64,000 nucleotides of DNA from Karalla daura (taxonomy: Eukaryota > Chordata > Actinopteri > Chaetodontiformes > Leiognathidae). Both the position numbers and the translations under genes were made by a program. The DNA is taken from NCBI GenBank assembly GCA_029224185.1, contig CM055196.1, positions 7,734,427 through 7,798,426 on the forward strand, written 5' to 3'. Every line of letters starts with the position of its first letter. Position 1 is the first letter of the stretch. Shown here in pieces: positions 21,201 to 31,730 of this stretch. The notes beneath the pieces are model-generated. The model searched no databases and was not told where the DNA came from. It saw only the letters and a list, made by a program, of their open reading frames with translations.

Positions 21201-23723
21201 CGTCAGACGGAGTCACAGTCGTAAAACTCACACTCCGGCCGGCGGGGCCGCCAGCGGGCCCCGAGACGTGTCAAAGCAGAGAGCGGCGCCGGTGGGAGGA
21301 CCCGGTGAGCCGGCCGCATCCACACCCGGCTGCCATGTTTGCCTGGGAGCTGCTGCGGCTGGGGGGGGGGGGGTGGGTGTGAAGCGTGCCGACATGCCGG
21401 ACACCTCGGTGCCAAACGCTCCAGCAGCTGGTTTTATGTTTGGTGTGTAACCTGCACGCTAGCCTCAAGTCGCCACAGCCGTGTCGACACGTCATGACTG
21501 GCTGCTGTCAGGCCAGCGTCAGGTGTGCCATCAAGGTCCTGGCCACCTTCTGAAGCTACAACACAATAACTGATACACTTTATCTTGTTAATACCTTATA
21601 TCTAGACAGACTACTCTGAGGTAGGACACTTACAAATGACAGCCATTAAATAATGATCTTGTTCTGTGTTTCTTCTTTTTCTCTCTCCCATTTGTCAATG
21701 GGAAATTATGAATTGCGTTCAACCACAGCCTGGTGGTCCCTACAATCTTACGTGTGAGTGTAGAACGACACAGTGCAATTTCATACCAGCTTTATTACGG
21801 GTAAACCTGTTACTTATTGATTACCCCAAACCGCTGATCCATCCAAGTCCCTGGTTTATCATTGACACCTCAGACCATCGATGAAACCTCTCTTCCTGCC
21901 CTGTTCCCGGGCAGTAATCACTCCAGTTTGTCATGGGATATTTCATATACAACATTAGTGATCAATATTAAAGAAAAAACAGACTGCAGTGTTGATTTGC
22001 AGCGTGTTTTACAAAGGTATGAAGTAACCTACCCCAGAGCAACAACAACGGGCCCTCCTGGCCGGGTAAATATTTATTTACCACGTTTAAAGGTTGGACT
22101 GGGAGGCTGCGTGTACGTCGGCCCTGTACGTACAGCCACGCAGGTCTGCGAGAGCAGCCACTTCACAGGCCCGGCTGCAAACATAACCTTCTGGGCAGGA
22201 GGTTAATATTTGATCACTAAACAGGGAATAAAGGAGGAGGATATCCACGCGCCGAGCCATCTTTCACTACCAGTCTCCACACACACAAAGAGAAACCCAC
22301 TTTCTGATCTGTTTTCATGTTTCGAGGGTCTGCACGCCTGACGGGTAACGACGGGGTGCATCGATCACGTCTGAGAGCGCGGGCGTGGAGAGCATCTCCT
22401 GCTCGCTCGGAGGCTGCGTCTCCCCGGTCAATGGGAACGAGTCGAGTGAACGCGTTTCTTTTCATCTTCCATCCTTAATTACAAGTTCGGGCCCCGGCGT
22501 CTGCTGTGTTGTCTACCCATCTCGCATCGCTCCATCCACTCACTTGTTATGACGCTGTCGCTGCAGGTTTTCAGCCGTGCGTGACTCGGAGCAGACTGTG
22601 TTAAACTGGTTTGGCAGAGACCGGACCAGGATGGAGATTTTGTTTCATAGAATACGCGTTAGGCCGTATGGACAGGCCAGAGGGGGGGGGGGGGGGGGGA
22701 TAACGCAGCCTGGGGAAGCGAAAATCACTGTTAACGCATCCTTTTTTTCCCAGTGAAACACCGTTATGATGACTTGGTAGAGAGTTAGATGGGGAAACGA
22801 AGACTGCGGCCTCGATGGGAATGTCTTCTGCATCACTTGTGCATCTCTGAAGGGGGAGGACACTGGAAAGCTGCCAGGGGCACAAATGAAGAGATTTTTT
22901 AAGACGCAAATGGACGAACGTGATCCAGTCTGGAGACCTGATGTAATGCCTCACATCCATACGAGCCAGCGAGGCTCCGCCTCTGGCTGGGGCTGCTTCA
23001 CGTTTAACAGTAACATGGGGAAAGTCAGAGCTTATCATAAAGACCGAGATCCCGCACCCTGGCACAACTATCTCGACCCGTGCCCAGCACTGTTTTCTCC
23101 CCCTCGCCTTTACAACACACTTTCTCGCCCTCCTCCTCCTCCTCCTTCTTTTTCTTCCTCCCTCCTCGCCCGGAGAGAAGAAGACGGAGGAGAAGAAGCA
23201 GGAGAAGAAAGTCAGCCTGACACCCGACACCGAGCAGGAATGGCTGCCGAGAAAATAGCCCAGGCTGCCTTCAAAACTTCACTCCTGCTCCCAGAGTAAC
23301 TCACCAACTCCCCCCCCGCCCCAACCCCGGCCCCTACAAGCATCCGGGCCCGGGCTAGACAGCCTGTCCCGGCCGGGCCTGAGCTCCTCAGACACTCCGA
23401 GGAGAAGTTTGGAGAGTTTCTCCCCCCAGCTGCTGTATAGTAGCTGTACCCTTGGGACACGAAAAAACTTTGAGACAATCACGGCTAGCCTCGCAGCTCG
23501 ACGCTGCTAGCTTCAGCCCTCCGAGACGAGGCTGCGGCTAGTACTTCACCTTTCTCCCTTTCGCCCTGCATGTATATATATACATACAAAAAACTATTCT
23601 TCCTCCTTGTCCTTCTCCTCCACCACCTCCTCCTCCTCCTCCTCCATGTTGGGAACAAAAAGTCTACGTACCGTGAACCAGCGACAGCAGGCTCCAGAGC
23701 AGCAGCAGCGGCAGTCCGCCCAT
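5536..23723 (-). CDS. lrp5: lrp5, low-density lipoprotein receptor-related protein 5 (5' part, 11 coding exons; 3' part outside window)
   Basis: Single-pass cell-surface co-receptor that binds Wnt with Frizzled and signals through beta-catenin. Joined minus-strand exons (23672-23723, 14415-14615, 14106-14322, 11659-11727, 11427-11555, 9067-9263, 8847-8978, 6703-6791, 6381-6602, 6203-6291, 5536-5708) have GT-AG borders and compatible phases. They encode a signal peptide, YWTD beta-propeller 1, a six-cysteine EGF repeat and most of propeller 2. LRP5 rather than LRP6 is chosen from [25 protein letters not shown] and the C11orf24 neighbour. The remaining propellers, LDLR-A repeats, membrane segment and PPPSP tail are not in the window. 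As written, the frame is broken by four single-base insertions (near 6599, 6510, 6390 and 5606), most likely sequence errors. Four of the introns are 89-103 bp and have no counterpart in the mammalian exon structure I remember. Confidence 0.96.
5711..5755. repeat. (GA)n microsatellite abutting an lrp5 splice acceptor
   Basis: On the minus strand this is a (CT)n run that directly forms the polypyrimidine tract of exon 7, ending CTCTCAG at the acceptor. Length changes would alter that tract. Confidence 0.9.
6203..6291 (-). CDS. lrp5: lrp5 exon 6c: propeller 2
   Basis: 89 bp encoding VTRLNGTSRKILISENLDEP then RAIVLDPVNG. It is flanked by TTCCAG and GTAGGT and is in frame. The 89-bp intron between 6b and 6c (6292-6380) is short even for a fish gene. 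Confidence 0.95.
6381..6602 (-). CDS. lrp5: lrp5 exon 6b: propeller 2, with three single-base insertions
   Basis: Encodes in successive frames DDIRHAIAIDYDPVEGFVYW, TDDEVRAIR, AHIDGSNAMMLVTTEINHPD and GIAVDWVARNLYWTDTGTD. The exon is 222 bp where homologous sequence needs 219. One extra base sits in each of three G/C runs: CCC at 6598-6600, the GCCCGCCC tract at 6506-6513, and GGG at 6389-6391. Conserved protein continues on both sides of each break, so these are probably base-calling or consensus errors rather than decay. No reconstructed frame is asserted here. Confidence 0.9.
6703..6791 (-). CDS. lrp5: lrp5 exon 6a: start of propeller 2
   Basis: 89 bp encoding GAEQVLLLARRTDLRRISLD followed by LPDFTDIVLQ, the strongly conserved opening of propeller 2. 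The exon ends in phase 0 at CAG/GTAGAC. Exons 6a, 6b and 6c correspond to one 397-bp mammalian exon (89 + 219 + 89). Confidence 0.95.
6792..8846 (-). other. lrp5: lrp5 intron 5
   Basis: No gene. Contains (TG)n then G29 at 6981-7024, (CA)n at 7673-7731 and an imperfect CA/ACCC array at 7813-7882. An AT-richer block at 8400-8600 looks less repetitive. Confidence 0.7.
8847..8978 (-). CDS. lrp5: lrp5 exon 5: first EGF-like repeat
   Basis: 132 bp. Encodes TPCSDNNGGCSHLCLLSPNQ, then PFYSCACPTGVQLKADGKTC, with the six cysteines of an LRP-type EGF repeat. It joins propeller 1 to propeller 2. The intron separating it from exon 4 is only 88 bp (8979-9066). The donor is GTACGA. Confidence 0.95.
9067..9263 (-). 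CDS. lrp5: lrp5 exon 4: end of propeller 1
   Basis: 197 bp, the same size as the mammalian exon 4 I recall. Encodes ETVVEGTLTHPFALTLSKET, then LYWTDWQTRSIHACNKHSGD and IYSPMDIQVLEHYRQPY. The sequence is intact and in frame. It is preceded, about 90 bp upstream in the intron, by a perfect long palindrome at 9354-9394. Confidence 0.95.
9264..11426 (-). other. lrp5: lrp5 intron 3
   Basis: No gene. Contains the palindrome at 9354-9394, G-rich tracts at 9869-9909, 10380-10395 and 10498-10513, (TG)n at 10714-10753 and (GAA)n near 11000. Confidence 0.7.
9354..9394. repeat. perfect 41-nt palindrome (20-bp arms, 1-nt centre)
   Basis: Left arm TTTGGACACGCTTTCCCCGA at 9354-9373, one G at 9374, and its exact reverse complement at 9375-9394. 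It lies in lrp5 intron 3, 91 nt upstream of the exon 4 acceptor. Confidence 0.95.
11427..11555 (-). CDS. lrp5: lrp5 exon 3b: propeller 1
   Basis: Encodes KVIVQEHIYWPNGLTIDLVE followed by [21 protein letters not shown], a near-exact LRP5 signature. The acceptor is TCGCAG and the donor GTAACG. Phase 2 at the 3' end agrees with the next exon, which begins with one base. Confidence 0.95.
11659..11727 (-). CDS. lrp5: lrp5 exon 3a: YWTD blade of propeller 1
   Basis: A 69-bp exon encoding YMYWTDWGEEPRIERAGMDG and SN plus a split Arg. The acceptor is CTGCAG and the donor GTAAGC. Together with the 129-bp exon 3b it gives 198 bp, the size I remember for the single mammalian exon 3, so the 103-bp intron between them divides one ancestral or mammalian exon. 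Confidence 0.95.
11728..14105 (-). other. lrp5: lrp5 intron 2
   Basis: No gene or named repeat seen beyond short TG runs at 12048-12080, 12258-12274 and 13940-13956 and a pyrimidine-rich stretch at 13617-13675. Confidence 0.65.
14106..14322 (-). CDS. lrp5: lrp5 exon 2b: beta-propeller 1
   Basis: Opens with SLKEALGTHQ and continues TVVVSGLDSPDGLACDWLGRKLYWTDSETNRIEVANLDGTSRKVLFWMDLDQPRAIALNPAQR (described from position; key motifs YWTD, PDGLACDW and PRAIAL). The SPDGLACDW and SETNRIEV signatures are hallmark LRP5/6 propeller 1 sequence. Compared with human LRP5 as I recall it, about seven residues are added right at the exon 2a/2b junction. The exon ends in phase 2 before GTAACA. Confidence 0.94.
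14415..14615 (-). CDS. lrp5: lrp5 exon 2a: first blades of beta-propeller 1
   Basis: The exon begins after a CAG acceptor preceded by a (GA)n tract and encodes [17 protein letters not shown] through FWTDVSEEAIKQTHWNQSSN. These are the first YWTD-type repeats of propeller 1, the Wnt and sclerostin/DKK-binding head. It ends in phase 1 at a GTAAGAGC donor. In mammals this sequence continues without interruption into the next block; here a 92-bp intron follows. The NQSS sequon is a possible N-glycosylation site. Confidence 0.95.
14616..23671 (-). other. lrp5: lrp5 intron 1 (~9 kb)
   Basis: No gene. Microsatellites are at 14618-14651 (GA, again forming a pyrimidine tract at the acceptor), 16877-16898, 17556-17594 (C4-5A repeats), 18091-18124, 18190-18233, 18351-18400 and 18490-18550. 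The block 19730-19990 is AT-rich, repeat-free and contains TAATTA-type motifs, a candidate regulatory element by appearance only. Confidence 0.65.
23672..23723 (-). CDS. lrp5: lrp5 exon 1: start codon and signal peptide
   Basis: The ATG at 23721-23723 has G at -3 and G at +4. It opens MGGLPLLLLWSLLSLVHG, a short Leu-rich signal peptide, and the exon ends one base into the last Gly codon at a GTACGT donor. That phase matches exon 2, which starts with the other two bases of the codon followed by [10 protein letters not shown]. The signal peptide is shorter than the human one. The following intron is about 9 kb, as expected for the long first intron of LRP5. The start rests on the peptide, donor and phase agreeing; no transcript evidence is available. 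Confidence 0.85.
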
Positions 23724-24098
23724 TTCACGTCCTGAACGCTTTAAATCCATAACTCCCGCTCCATCGTCGGCTTTTACTCCTTAATTAAGTTGTAAAGACG
23801 GCGCAGACTCTCCTCCCCGAGTGCATGAACACACCTGGGCCCGACTCCGTCTCTCTCTGTCTGGGTCTGCACGCCTCTGTGTGCGAGAGTGTATGCGTGT
23901 GTGTGTGTGTGTGTGAGAGAGAGTGTGTGGATGTGTGTGTGTGTCCCAGGCTGAGGACCGCAGGCTACTTTTCCCCCCAGTTCAGGCGCTCAGGCTACTT
24001 TATACTTTGGGCTGTCGAGCTCCGAGTGAGTGAGTGAGGAGAAGGGAGAGAGAGGGAGAGGGAGAGAAGAAGGGGGGGAGGAGGGAGGCTACGATCTG

Positions 24099-24106
24099 TG
24101 ACGTCA
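24099..24106. promoter_or_regulatory. perfect CRE palindrome upstream of lrp5
   Basis: TGACGTCA, the consensus CREB/ATF site, about 375 bp upstream of the lrp5 start codon. It sits in a GA-rich stretch with no TATA box. The position suits a promoter-proximal element, but function is only inferred from the motif. Confidence 0.4.
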
Positions 24107-24109
24107 TCG

Positions 24110-26254
24110 GACACGAGGCACAGCCAGTTTGTGTATTACTAGTGTGTATGCATGTGTGTGTGAAAGAGAGCGCGCGCGCGAGAGAGAGGTGCACATATAT
24201 CCTCATTCTTAAAGTAAATGTTGCTTGAATGTTGCTCAAAAGCTGTAAACGTCTTTTTACGCCTCAAGAAGTAACACGAGTAATGTTGTTTTTGTTGTTT
24301 ACAAGATCTTAAACCATGTGAATTAATAAGGTATAAAATGAATTCCCACACACAAGATCTTTTGGAAACTGCTCATTGTTTTTAGTGGAGATAAATTGTA
24401 TAGATAGATAGATAGTTATTACTGATTACTATTGATTCTGTAATAGTTACTATTCCGTCAGATTGCCTGCTTTAGGAGCAGAACAACAGCACACAGCAGA
24501 CCTGTTTTTCATTGATCTGGTTTAAAAAATGGCACATTTCATTCAATTTATGCATATAAAGCTGTACATCTTTTATCTTTTAAACACAAATAGGAACAAA
24601 TAAGCGATAAACAAGGGATAAATAAAGTAATTTGACTGTCTGCACTTCATTTACTAAATAACCAAAAACTGATGCTCCTATGTAAAATATTGTGTGTCCT
24701 TATTTTGAGAGAAAGGTTTTTTAGTGGCTTTAAAAACAGGCGCTTTGTTCCTAAGGAGGGCTTTATCCCTAGGAATCTTGAACTCAAAATAAAATGAACA
24801 TATTCATAATAGTAGTATTAGTAATAACAGTAATGTTTTGTGTTTGTGTATTCATAACTAGGTGAATAAATAAGCTATTAAAATTCTAATTTGCAAAAAC
24901 TATGTAAAAAGTCAGTTGGAAATTCCTTCTGGTTATTATTAGTGCTGGGTTATTACCAGCTTTGACTGAGAGTAAACTGAGTCCTGCTGACAGATAGAGA
25001 ACAAATATTTGCAGTAGTTGCAAAAATGTCTGTCCGTAACTATGCTATCAAAGTGTACATTTGGTCAGACCTCACCGGTCATGCTGTTCTGGGCGGGTAT
25101 TGAACATGCACGGAGGAGACTCTGCAGCTGTTCCATGTCCAGCAAACAATGAAGTGCAGCGACTGCAGCCAGTGCCGCTAATTGCTGGCGCAGCTCTGAA
25201 AAACCATGATGACTCAGGAGTAAATATTTAAATAGCTCGAGCTGATAATTAAAGCTCCGGAAAGAGGAAATGCAGCATTTGTCTTCCCTGCTTAATAGAT
25301 TCACCCCTGCTCCAAACATTGCATGCAACAGGATTATGTGCGATGCGTTCAACAATTGTTTGTGTATACATTATACCAATGGCGTCTGAGGTTGTTTAAT
25401 ATACAGTTCCAACTGCCAAAAAGCTTGCAGTGTTTTTCAAGAGCAGATCGCAAATGACGCCTGGGGTCAGGGAAGTGAAAATCACAACGCAACAATTTTA
25501 AACTTTCCGCTCGTCATTACATTTCGCGTATTTTCCATGTCCCGCGTCCAAGTATGTGCACCTGTTTTTATCACACTGAAATGTGGGCCGGGCGTACGCT
25601 CTCTTCAGAGTACGATTTTGCAAAATTATTTACTCTCCCAGGCTGAATATTTTAAATGATCTGGCGTTCATTCTCGACTTCAAGTACACTGGTTAGTTCA
25701 TGTTCCAGAGATTAGATGGGGCCAAAGTCCCAGGGCATCTCCCTACTGTGTGGCCACATTACTTTTGTGCGCATTCATTGCACATTGGTCTGCTGGTGCC
25801 GCTTACAGTGCACCACCAAATGATATGGAGCCATGAGGCAGTTTCTCAATATTACATCAGTTTTGGATTCGGCTTACGTGGGATGGTTCGCAAGGTGGTC
25901 ACATCTATCAATGACCGACAAAAGCCTGGAAGCAGCGAGCAATAATGAGGACCAAATAAACAGATTAACAGAAAGATGCAGCATGAAAGTATCCAGTTTG
26001 TCTTCTCGCCCCAGTTTGCCTGGTTCACAGCCCATCCCGCTTCACACATCCTTCTACCTCGTCCTCCATCCGACAGCTTCTGGTTCAAAGGTTTATGATC
26101 GGTATTAACCCGATTCTCTGGGTCGCAGTGAATGATGAACATCTGGAGAAGATAACCAGGATTGATGCCACATTCAAAGGAGACAGTGTAGAAACTGTGT
26201 AACGCTGCTAAGAAGGTATGGCTATATCTTCTCAAAGTGAGTGCTATGACTCAC
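24110..26254. other. AT-rich intergenic sequence upstream of lrp5
   Basis: Drops sharply in G+C after the lrp5 promoter region. No gene seen. A short (GATA) run lies near 24400. Confidence 0.6.
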
Positions 26255-26481
26255 AGGAACATCACAGTCAGACCTGAGTTTGCCTGTCCTCCCCATGTCC
26301 TCATTGGTCTCTCCAGGTGATCCTCCACAGTCCAAAACATGCCCATTTTGGTCAAAGGAGGACTTTTAAGTGCCCCTAAGTGTGAGTGTGTGTGTGTCCT
26401 GTGATAGACTGACAGCCTGTCCAGAGTGTATTTGCACACCAGGGAGTGTTATGTTGGTGTGGTGTAATGTGGGCTAGGAAA
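26255..26481 (+). repeat. SINE-like teleost repeat beside element copy 1
   Basis: Contains CACAGTCCAAAACATGCCCA, GTCCTGTGATAGACTGACAG, CTGTCCAGAGTGTATT and the terminal AAAATGGATGGA. Same family as 51601-52230, 28250-28430, 31436-31730 and 50430-50610. Confidence 0.7.
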
Positions 26482-27337
26482 ATGGATGGAAGGAAGTTGT
26501 CAGTGTTTTGGCACGAGTGCAGATCCTTATCGAGTGTTTTGGTGCTACTCGTGCGTTTCAGATGTGCACTGTTGAACTAAGCTGCATGCTGGTGAAGAGA
26601 ACTGTGGAAGACTTCATGGAAAAATCGACTCAGTGCAGAGGAAAGTTTACTTTGCGAGACAGCTGGGTTAACAAGATCACACACTGAGATACTCCATGTG
26701 CCAGGCTCCAGGTAAAGCAGCAGCTGCAGCTAAACTGCAGTGGCTCTGGACCAGTAAGTTTGATGGGACACTGGCAGCTTCATCACCATCCCAAGGTGTC
26801 TGAGCCTGCTTCTGGGAAGCTCCAGTTTATTGTTGCTCAGTGGGTGGCAGTGGAGAGGCATCTCGCATCTTTATTTCCATCACTGCTGTCGGAGCAAAGG
26901 AATTCAATACAGATCTTTACATGAAATCAATGAAATGCAGAGGAAAAGAGTGCATGAGACAACCTGACCACAGCTGTCAAAGCAGGGAGAAGCCGTCTCT
27001 ACAGGACACGGTTCCAGACTCTCTTATCTTACCATCACACTGCAGCTTTGCCCGGCACAGCTGCTGCCAAAACAACTGCAGCTTCACAGTCGGAATACAC
27101 ACGGCGCATGGTATTTCTCTTTCTGTGCCACATTTATTTTAGAGCTCAGATGTTACGGCACACACTGCCAAACAGCGTAATGTCAGTCTGTGAGATAATT
27201 CCAGAGAAGAGATCAAGGCTTTGATTACCCAGCTTGTCTTTATTTGAACCACCTGCAGATGTTGGACAGTTGTCTTGTTTTGTATGTATGTGCAGAGGGT
27301 TAACCGGCTCAAACTGTTAGAACTATGAAGCCGCTTT
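26482..27337 (+). mobile_element. unidentified ~0.86 kb repeat element, copy 1
   Basis: Nearly identical (about 97% where I aligned it by eye) to the reverse complement of 50748-51600. It carries a 100-codon open frame (26840-27142) that is preserved with only four replacements in the other copy, but it resembles no protein I know and has no clear codon signature. Just inside the left end are GCACGAGT and ACTCGTGC, an 8-bp inverted repeat. The element abuts a SINE-like sequence on its left. I see no reverse transcriptase or transposase. It could be a non-autonomous transposon or a small segmental duplication. Confidence 0.7.
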
Positions 27338-28084
27338 TACTTTTGGCAAAGGTCACAGAAAATCTTACCCAAGTTGGTTTTTACAATTTAAGATGAGATA
27401 AAAACTACACAACAACAACACAAAACACAACAAGATATGAGAATGAATTTCTTCTTGTTTTGACATACCGTAGATCATTACCCAGGATGAGACTGTCATC
27501 ATTGCACAACACCAGGGTAAAAGCAGTTTTTTTTCATTCTTGTTCTCTTTTAAAGATGAGAGGAGGTGGTGAAGGAGAGCAACAATCTTAATAGTGAAAC
27601 AGCTTTTTCCCAAACATTACAACTGAGTCTCATTTCCAGGACGTAACCAAACATGAGTATTTCGCAGCTACGCCCATCTCCCAGTGTTACCATGTTAAAG
27701 GCTTCCTGGCTTCACACACACGTACCTTTCGCCACAGAAGAGCTAAACAAAGCACACTCAGTGTTTGACAGGGCTTGGAGCAGAACGTGTTGTGTGACCG
27801 GGTCTTTAAATAAGATTAAATCAATTTTGATTTTCTCATCCAAGACTGTGAGAATAAGTAAATAAGAGCAGTATCCAAAAAGCTGAACTGCTCCTTTAAG
27901 TGGAAATGAGAGCCTGATGCCAGAACCGTGAAAACCAGCCTCAGAAAACCCTCTTTCCTGGAAATTGGATTCAGAAACTGCTGCAATTTGCAATGATGAA
28001 TACATTTTAGAGAGAAACACAATATTTTTTATCAATATAACAAGGAAATGTTTTTAATGAAAGTGTCTTACAAAATGTTCACTC

Positions 28085-28535
28085 GCCATGTCTATAATTT
28101 GTTTTTCTGACAATATCCACTCTCACTGTCCGTCCAAGGCAAGTCCAGCACTGTTCGCTCATGGTTGTGCTTAGACTCACAGTCGAGGTTCAGATGAGAG
28201 CATGGCCTTCCTGAGAACACTTTATGTTTATTTTTTTGTCTGATATTTATCATTGATTCCATATGGATGACATGGTGGGATTAGCGCTTTTTCCACTGTC
28301 CTCCCACACTCCAACAACGTGTGTGTAGTCAACTAGAGACTCACTAGGTGTGAGTGTGAATGATGTGTGTGTTTGCCCTGTGATGGACTGGCTACCTGTC
28401 CAGGGTGTATTCCCTGCCTTCTCCCCTAGAGTGAGATTATGGATGTTGATTACATTGTAATTGACATTTAACTCAAGAATAAGACTTTTCAACATTCAGG
28501 CAATTGATGTTCATTCCACAAACATTTACACCTGA
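28085..28535 (+). repeat. ~0.45 kb interspersed repeat, direct copy 1
   Basis: Shares CTGTTCGCTCATGGTT, GCTTAGACTCACAGTC and the following SINE-like segment with 50275-50690 in the same orientation. Identity is moderate, so these are older copies than the 0.86 kb pair. Confidence 0.65.
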
Positions 28536-28984
28536 TTTACAGGATGTGACTGACTCTTATTTTGCTCTCCTTCCTCCTTGAGCAGAGACAGAGTTGTATG
28601 TAGAGTCGATGTATTCCCACTTCTGTTCAGGTATGTGAGTGAGCTGAAGGCAAATCAGAATTATCAGCACAAAATCTTATTGATCTCCTGAGAGAAACTG
28701 TGTTGACAAAATAGGAGAGATAAGACTATGAGGAAAAATGAGGATGGAGAGTAGGATGTTAATCACTGTTAATCATGGAGCTTTGGCACGCATGTAGAGA
28801 CATGCATAATATCAAACTTCTCCTCTTACTCTCGGATACAGAAAGGTGCATTTCCCAAACTGCAGCAATGTTTTCTTCTCTCTTAGTCCAGCACGCAATG
28901 ATACTTTAGACGCAGTGTTCTTCCAACTTTGTGTCAGCAGTTTGCATTTCTCTGTTTCTCGCCTCAAAATGACGCTACCCCTGT

Positions 28985-29220
28985 GCACAGAGCCAGGGCC
29001 GTATAGGGAAGCTCTGCATTGGAAGTAGAAGGAGCAGCCTGACCTCCGCCGCTCCCGGCACCTTTGGGATGAACCGGGACCGGTCCTGATCGCCCCATCA
29101 TCGCTCTCTGAGCTCGCTAATGCTGCTGAGCCCGAACGGGGAGTGAATCCCTGCAGCCAGGTTCCAACATCTGGTGTTTAGTCTCAGACCTGCTTGTGAA
29201 ATAAGCAGGTTTAAATGAAT
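28985..29220. repeat. possible dispersed teleost repeat fragment
   Basis: The stretch with GGAGCAGCCTGACCTCCGCC, GGGAGTGAATCCCTGCAGCC and AGGTTCCAACATCTGG resembles a sequence I have met repeatedly in fish genomes. No class assigned. Confidence 0.3.
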
Positions 29221-30378
29221 GTTGTATCAGAAAGGGGATTGGGCTTCGTGTATCAACTTGTCATCTGTTCACATTGGCCCAAATAACGTCTTGATTGTTT
29301 GACTGCACATCTGGGCTGCGAGGCCCCTCGCAGCAGTACGTAACAATAGATCTTCCAGAACGTCTTCCAAGAGTAAAAGTACAAGAGCAGAACATCGGGG
29401 ATCATGAGTGAATTATCGGTGAATGATTTGGTCAGTGTTGTACACCGGACTCCTCAGCCTCGAGACAAAAGGGGGGGCGACGTCAAAACCAGAGATGGAC
29501 ACAGAGCATGGCCTGCACACTCATGGAAACAGAGATGAAACGTCCCAGATCTCTGCCTTCACGCACACCTATAGTCAAGCCAACTCTGGCATTGCTTCTC
29601 TCCTCTCTGGATGCCTTGTTTCTCTGCTCCAACTGGCCTCCACACTAAAGGCTGCTTAAACTCAAAGCACATGTTCTCCTCCCCTGCCTCTCCATGTACA
29701 TGTGAGAGAGGCGGGCCGCTCTTGCAAACCATAGAATGATCAGCACAGAGCAGGTATTGTGGCCGTAGCAGCGCTTTTAATTGTGGGAACTGCTCAAATG
29801 GAGGAGGTATAAACTGAGGCACAGCATTATTAACAAATGAGTGTGTGGAAACTATTATAGGTTCACAGCTTTGCAGAGCGTGGCTTAAAACAACAGTTAA
29901 AAGTTCCAAATACTATGAGATTCATATACGTACAGTATGCTGAGATGAACGATCTTCATTCTTCACATGTTTTTTTTTAGATTCTCTCATGATTTTTATA
30001 TTATTTTTGTTTACAATAAAACCATTTGTTGACGTTGTTGATCTGGACATTTCGTTCACACACAGATAGACCTGCTTGTTTAGGCAAAGCGCAGAAAGTT
30101 TCTTTTCTGTATTACAGTGTGTGAGATATTATAAATCAGATTAAGGGGTGTGGCAGTTCCAGTCTGCCATGCAGGTTAAGGTAACGGGCATGTGGAAGCC
30201 ATTGGTCCAGTAGGACAGGCTGATGGTGACATGTGCTTGAGTGTAACACACGTGTAATGATCTGCGGTGTTAGAAACGAAACATAAAAGTGGATATTTGC
30301 AATGACATAGTAACAGAAAATACCTGAAAATAATAACAATGATTCAGTGATAACCATGTGCCTAGGGCTACTCAGACA

Positions 30379-30383
<5 letters not shown>

Positions 30384-30447
<64 letters not shown>
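30384..30447. repeat. (GT)n microsatellite, 32 units
   Basis: Uninterrupted dinucleotide array in intergenic sequence, followed by a shorter GT run at 30577-30607. Confidence 0.97.
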
Positions 30448-30450
<3 letters not shown>

Positions 30451-31435
30451 TAGAAGGTTTTGACAGTTTGACAGTTTTGTTTACTTAATACATAATACAA
30501 AGTGTTCTGTTTTTCACATTTTCTCACATTTAATATGTTTTTTTTAGGTACAGTGCAATACATTGTGTTCTTCTATGTGTGTGTGTGTATGTGTGTGTGT
30601 GTGTGTGCGAATAAACATTTTAAATTTTGATCCATAATTCGCTGTGATTTATTCTTATGTGTGAACATGCTGCACAGCTGCTCTTACCCCTGCTACCGCA
30701 TTCGATTTGTTTCAGGTAAAGCAACTTGTGTTAACATCAAAAGGCCATACCATACATCTTCTATTCATTCTGCTTCTACGCTCCCAGCCAAGCCCTGGAA
30801 TGCCATAATGAAACATATTTTCTCTCCCCAGTCACCTGCAATCCACAGCCGGCGGCCCCGCTTTGATCCGCACGCGGCTCTCCACAAATATCAAAACGAT
30901 CTCTGCATTGGTCTGCGTTCTGGGCTCTGTAAAGAGCGCGGCTTAGGAGTAATATACTGTAGCCGAGTGTAACAAATACCTCTCTTTTTCTCCTCGCCTA
31001 ATGAGGAACAGGTGAGGCTCCCAAGTGTCTGCGGCCGCTGCGAGCTCAGAGCGCTTCGGCAAACAGAGCTGTTTCACATGTGGGATGTTTTAATCAGACT
31101 CAGCCTTGGCTCGCCGCGCAACGTCAGTCACGTAATCGGGTTTTCTTTGAGAACCACCTGCAGGAAGACGGAGGCTGTGACGCCGGGTAAAATACTGCGG
31201 CGCACGGATTTATATGTTATTCCCATCTTCATCTCCTCGGGAGCCTCTCGCTCGGTTGGCGGGGAGCGCCGATGAGGCTGAAAAGCCAGGCCGACGCCGC
31301 AGCGTCCAAATCTGCGGTTCCTCAACTGGACAACTGAGGTGTCCGTCCCCAGTGACCCTATGTCCTGCTCCACCGACCCCTGGACTGTATTTGCTGTCAC
31401 TACAGTTTACTTAAAACTTGTGCCTGATGTAGCTA

Positions 31436-31730
31436 CTGGATAAGCGGTTAGCGCTGTCGCCTCACAGGACGAAGATCCTGGGTCTGACCCCTGGCTGGAG
31501 AGAGGGATTCTTATTCTGGAGTTTACCTGTCCTCCTCATATATTCACGTTACATCCCACAATCCAAAATGTTTACATGTTCGGGTCAACTGGAGACACTA
31601 CATTTCCCTTAGATGTGAGTGTGAGAGTGAATGCTGTCTGTGTGTGTGAGAAGTCTTGACTTATCCAGGTTGTGCACTGTTATGCTATCAAGGTACAATG
31701 TGGGTAAAATAAGAGATGAACGGATAAGTC
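31436..31730 (+). repeat. SINE-like repeat with tRNA-like head
   Basis: Opens GGTTAGCGCTGTCGCCTCAC and CCTGGGTCTGACCCCTGGCT (degenerate B-box region), then CACAATCCAAAATGTTTACA and the GTGAGTGTGAGAGTGAATG block. Same family as the copies above. Confidence 0.65.
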
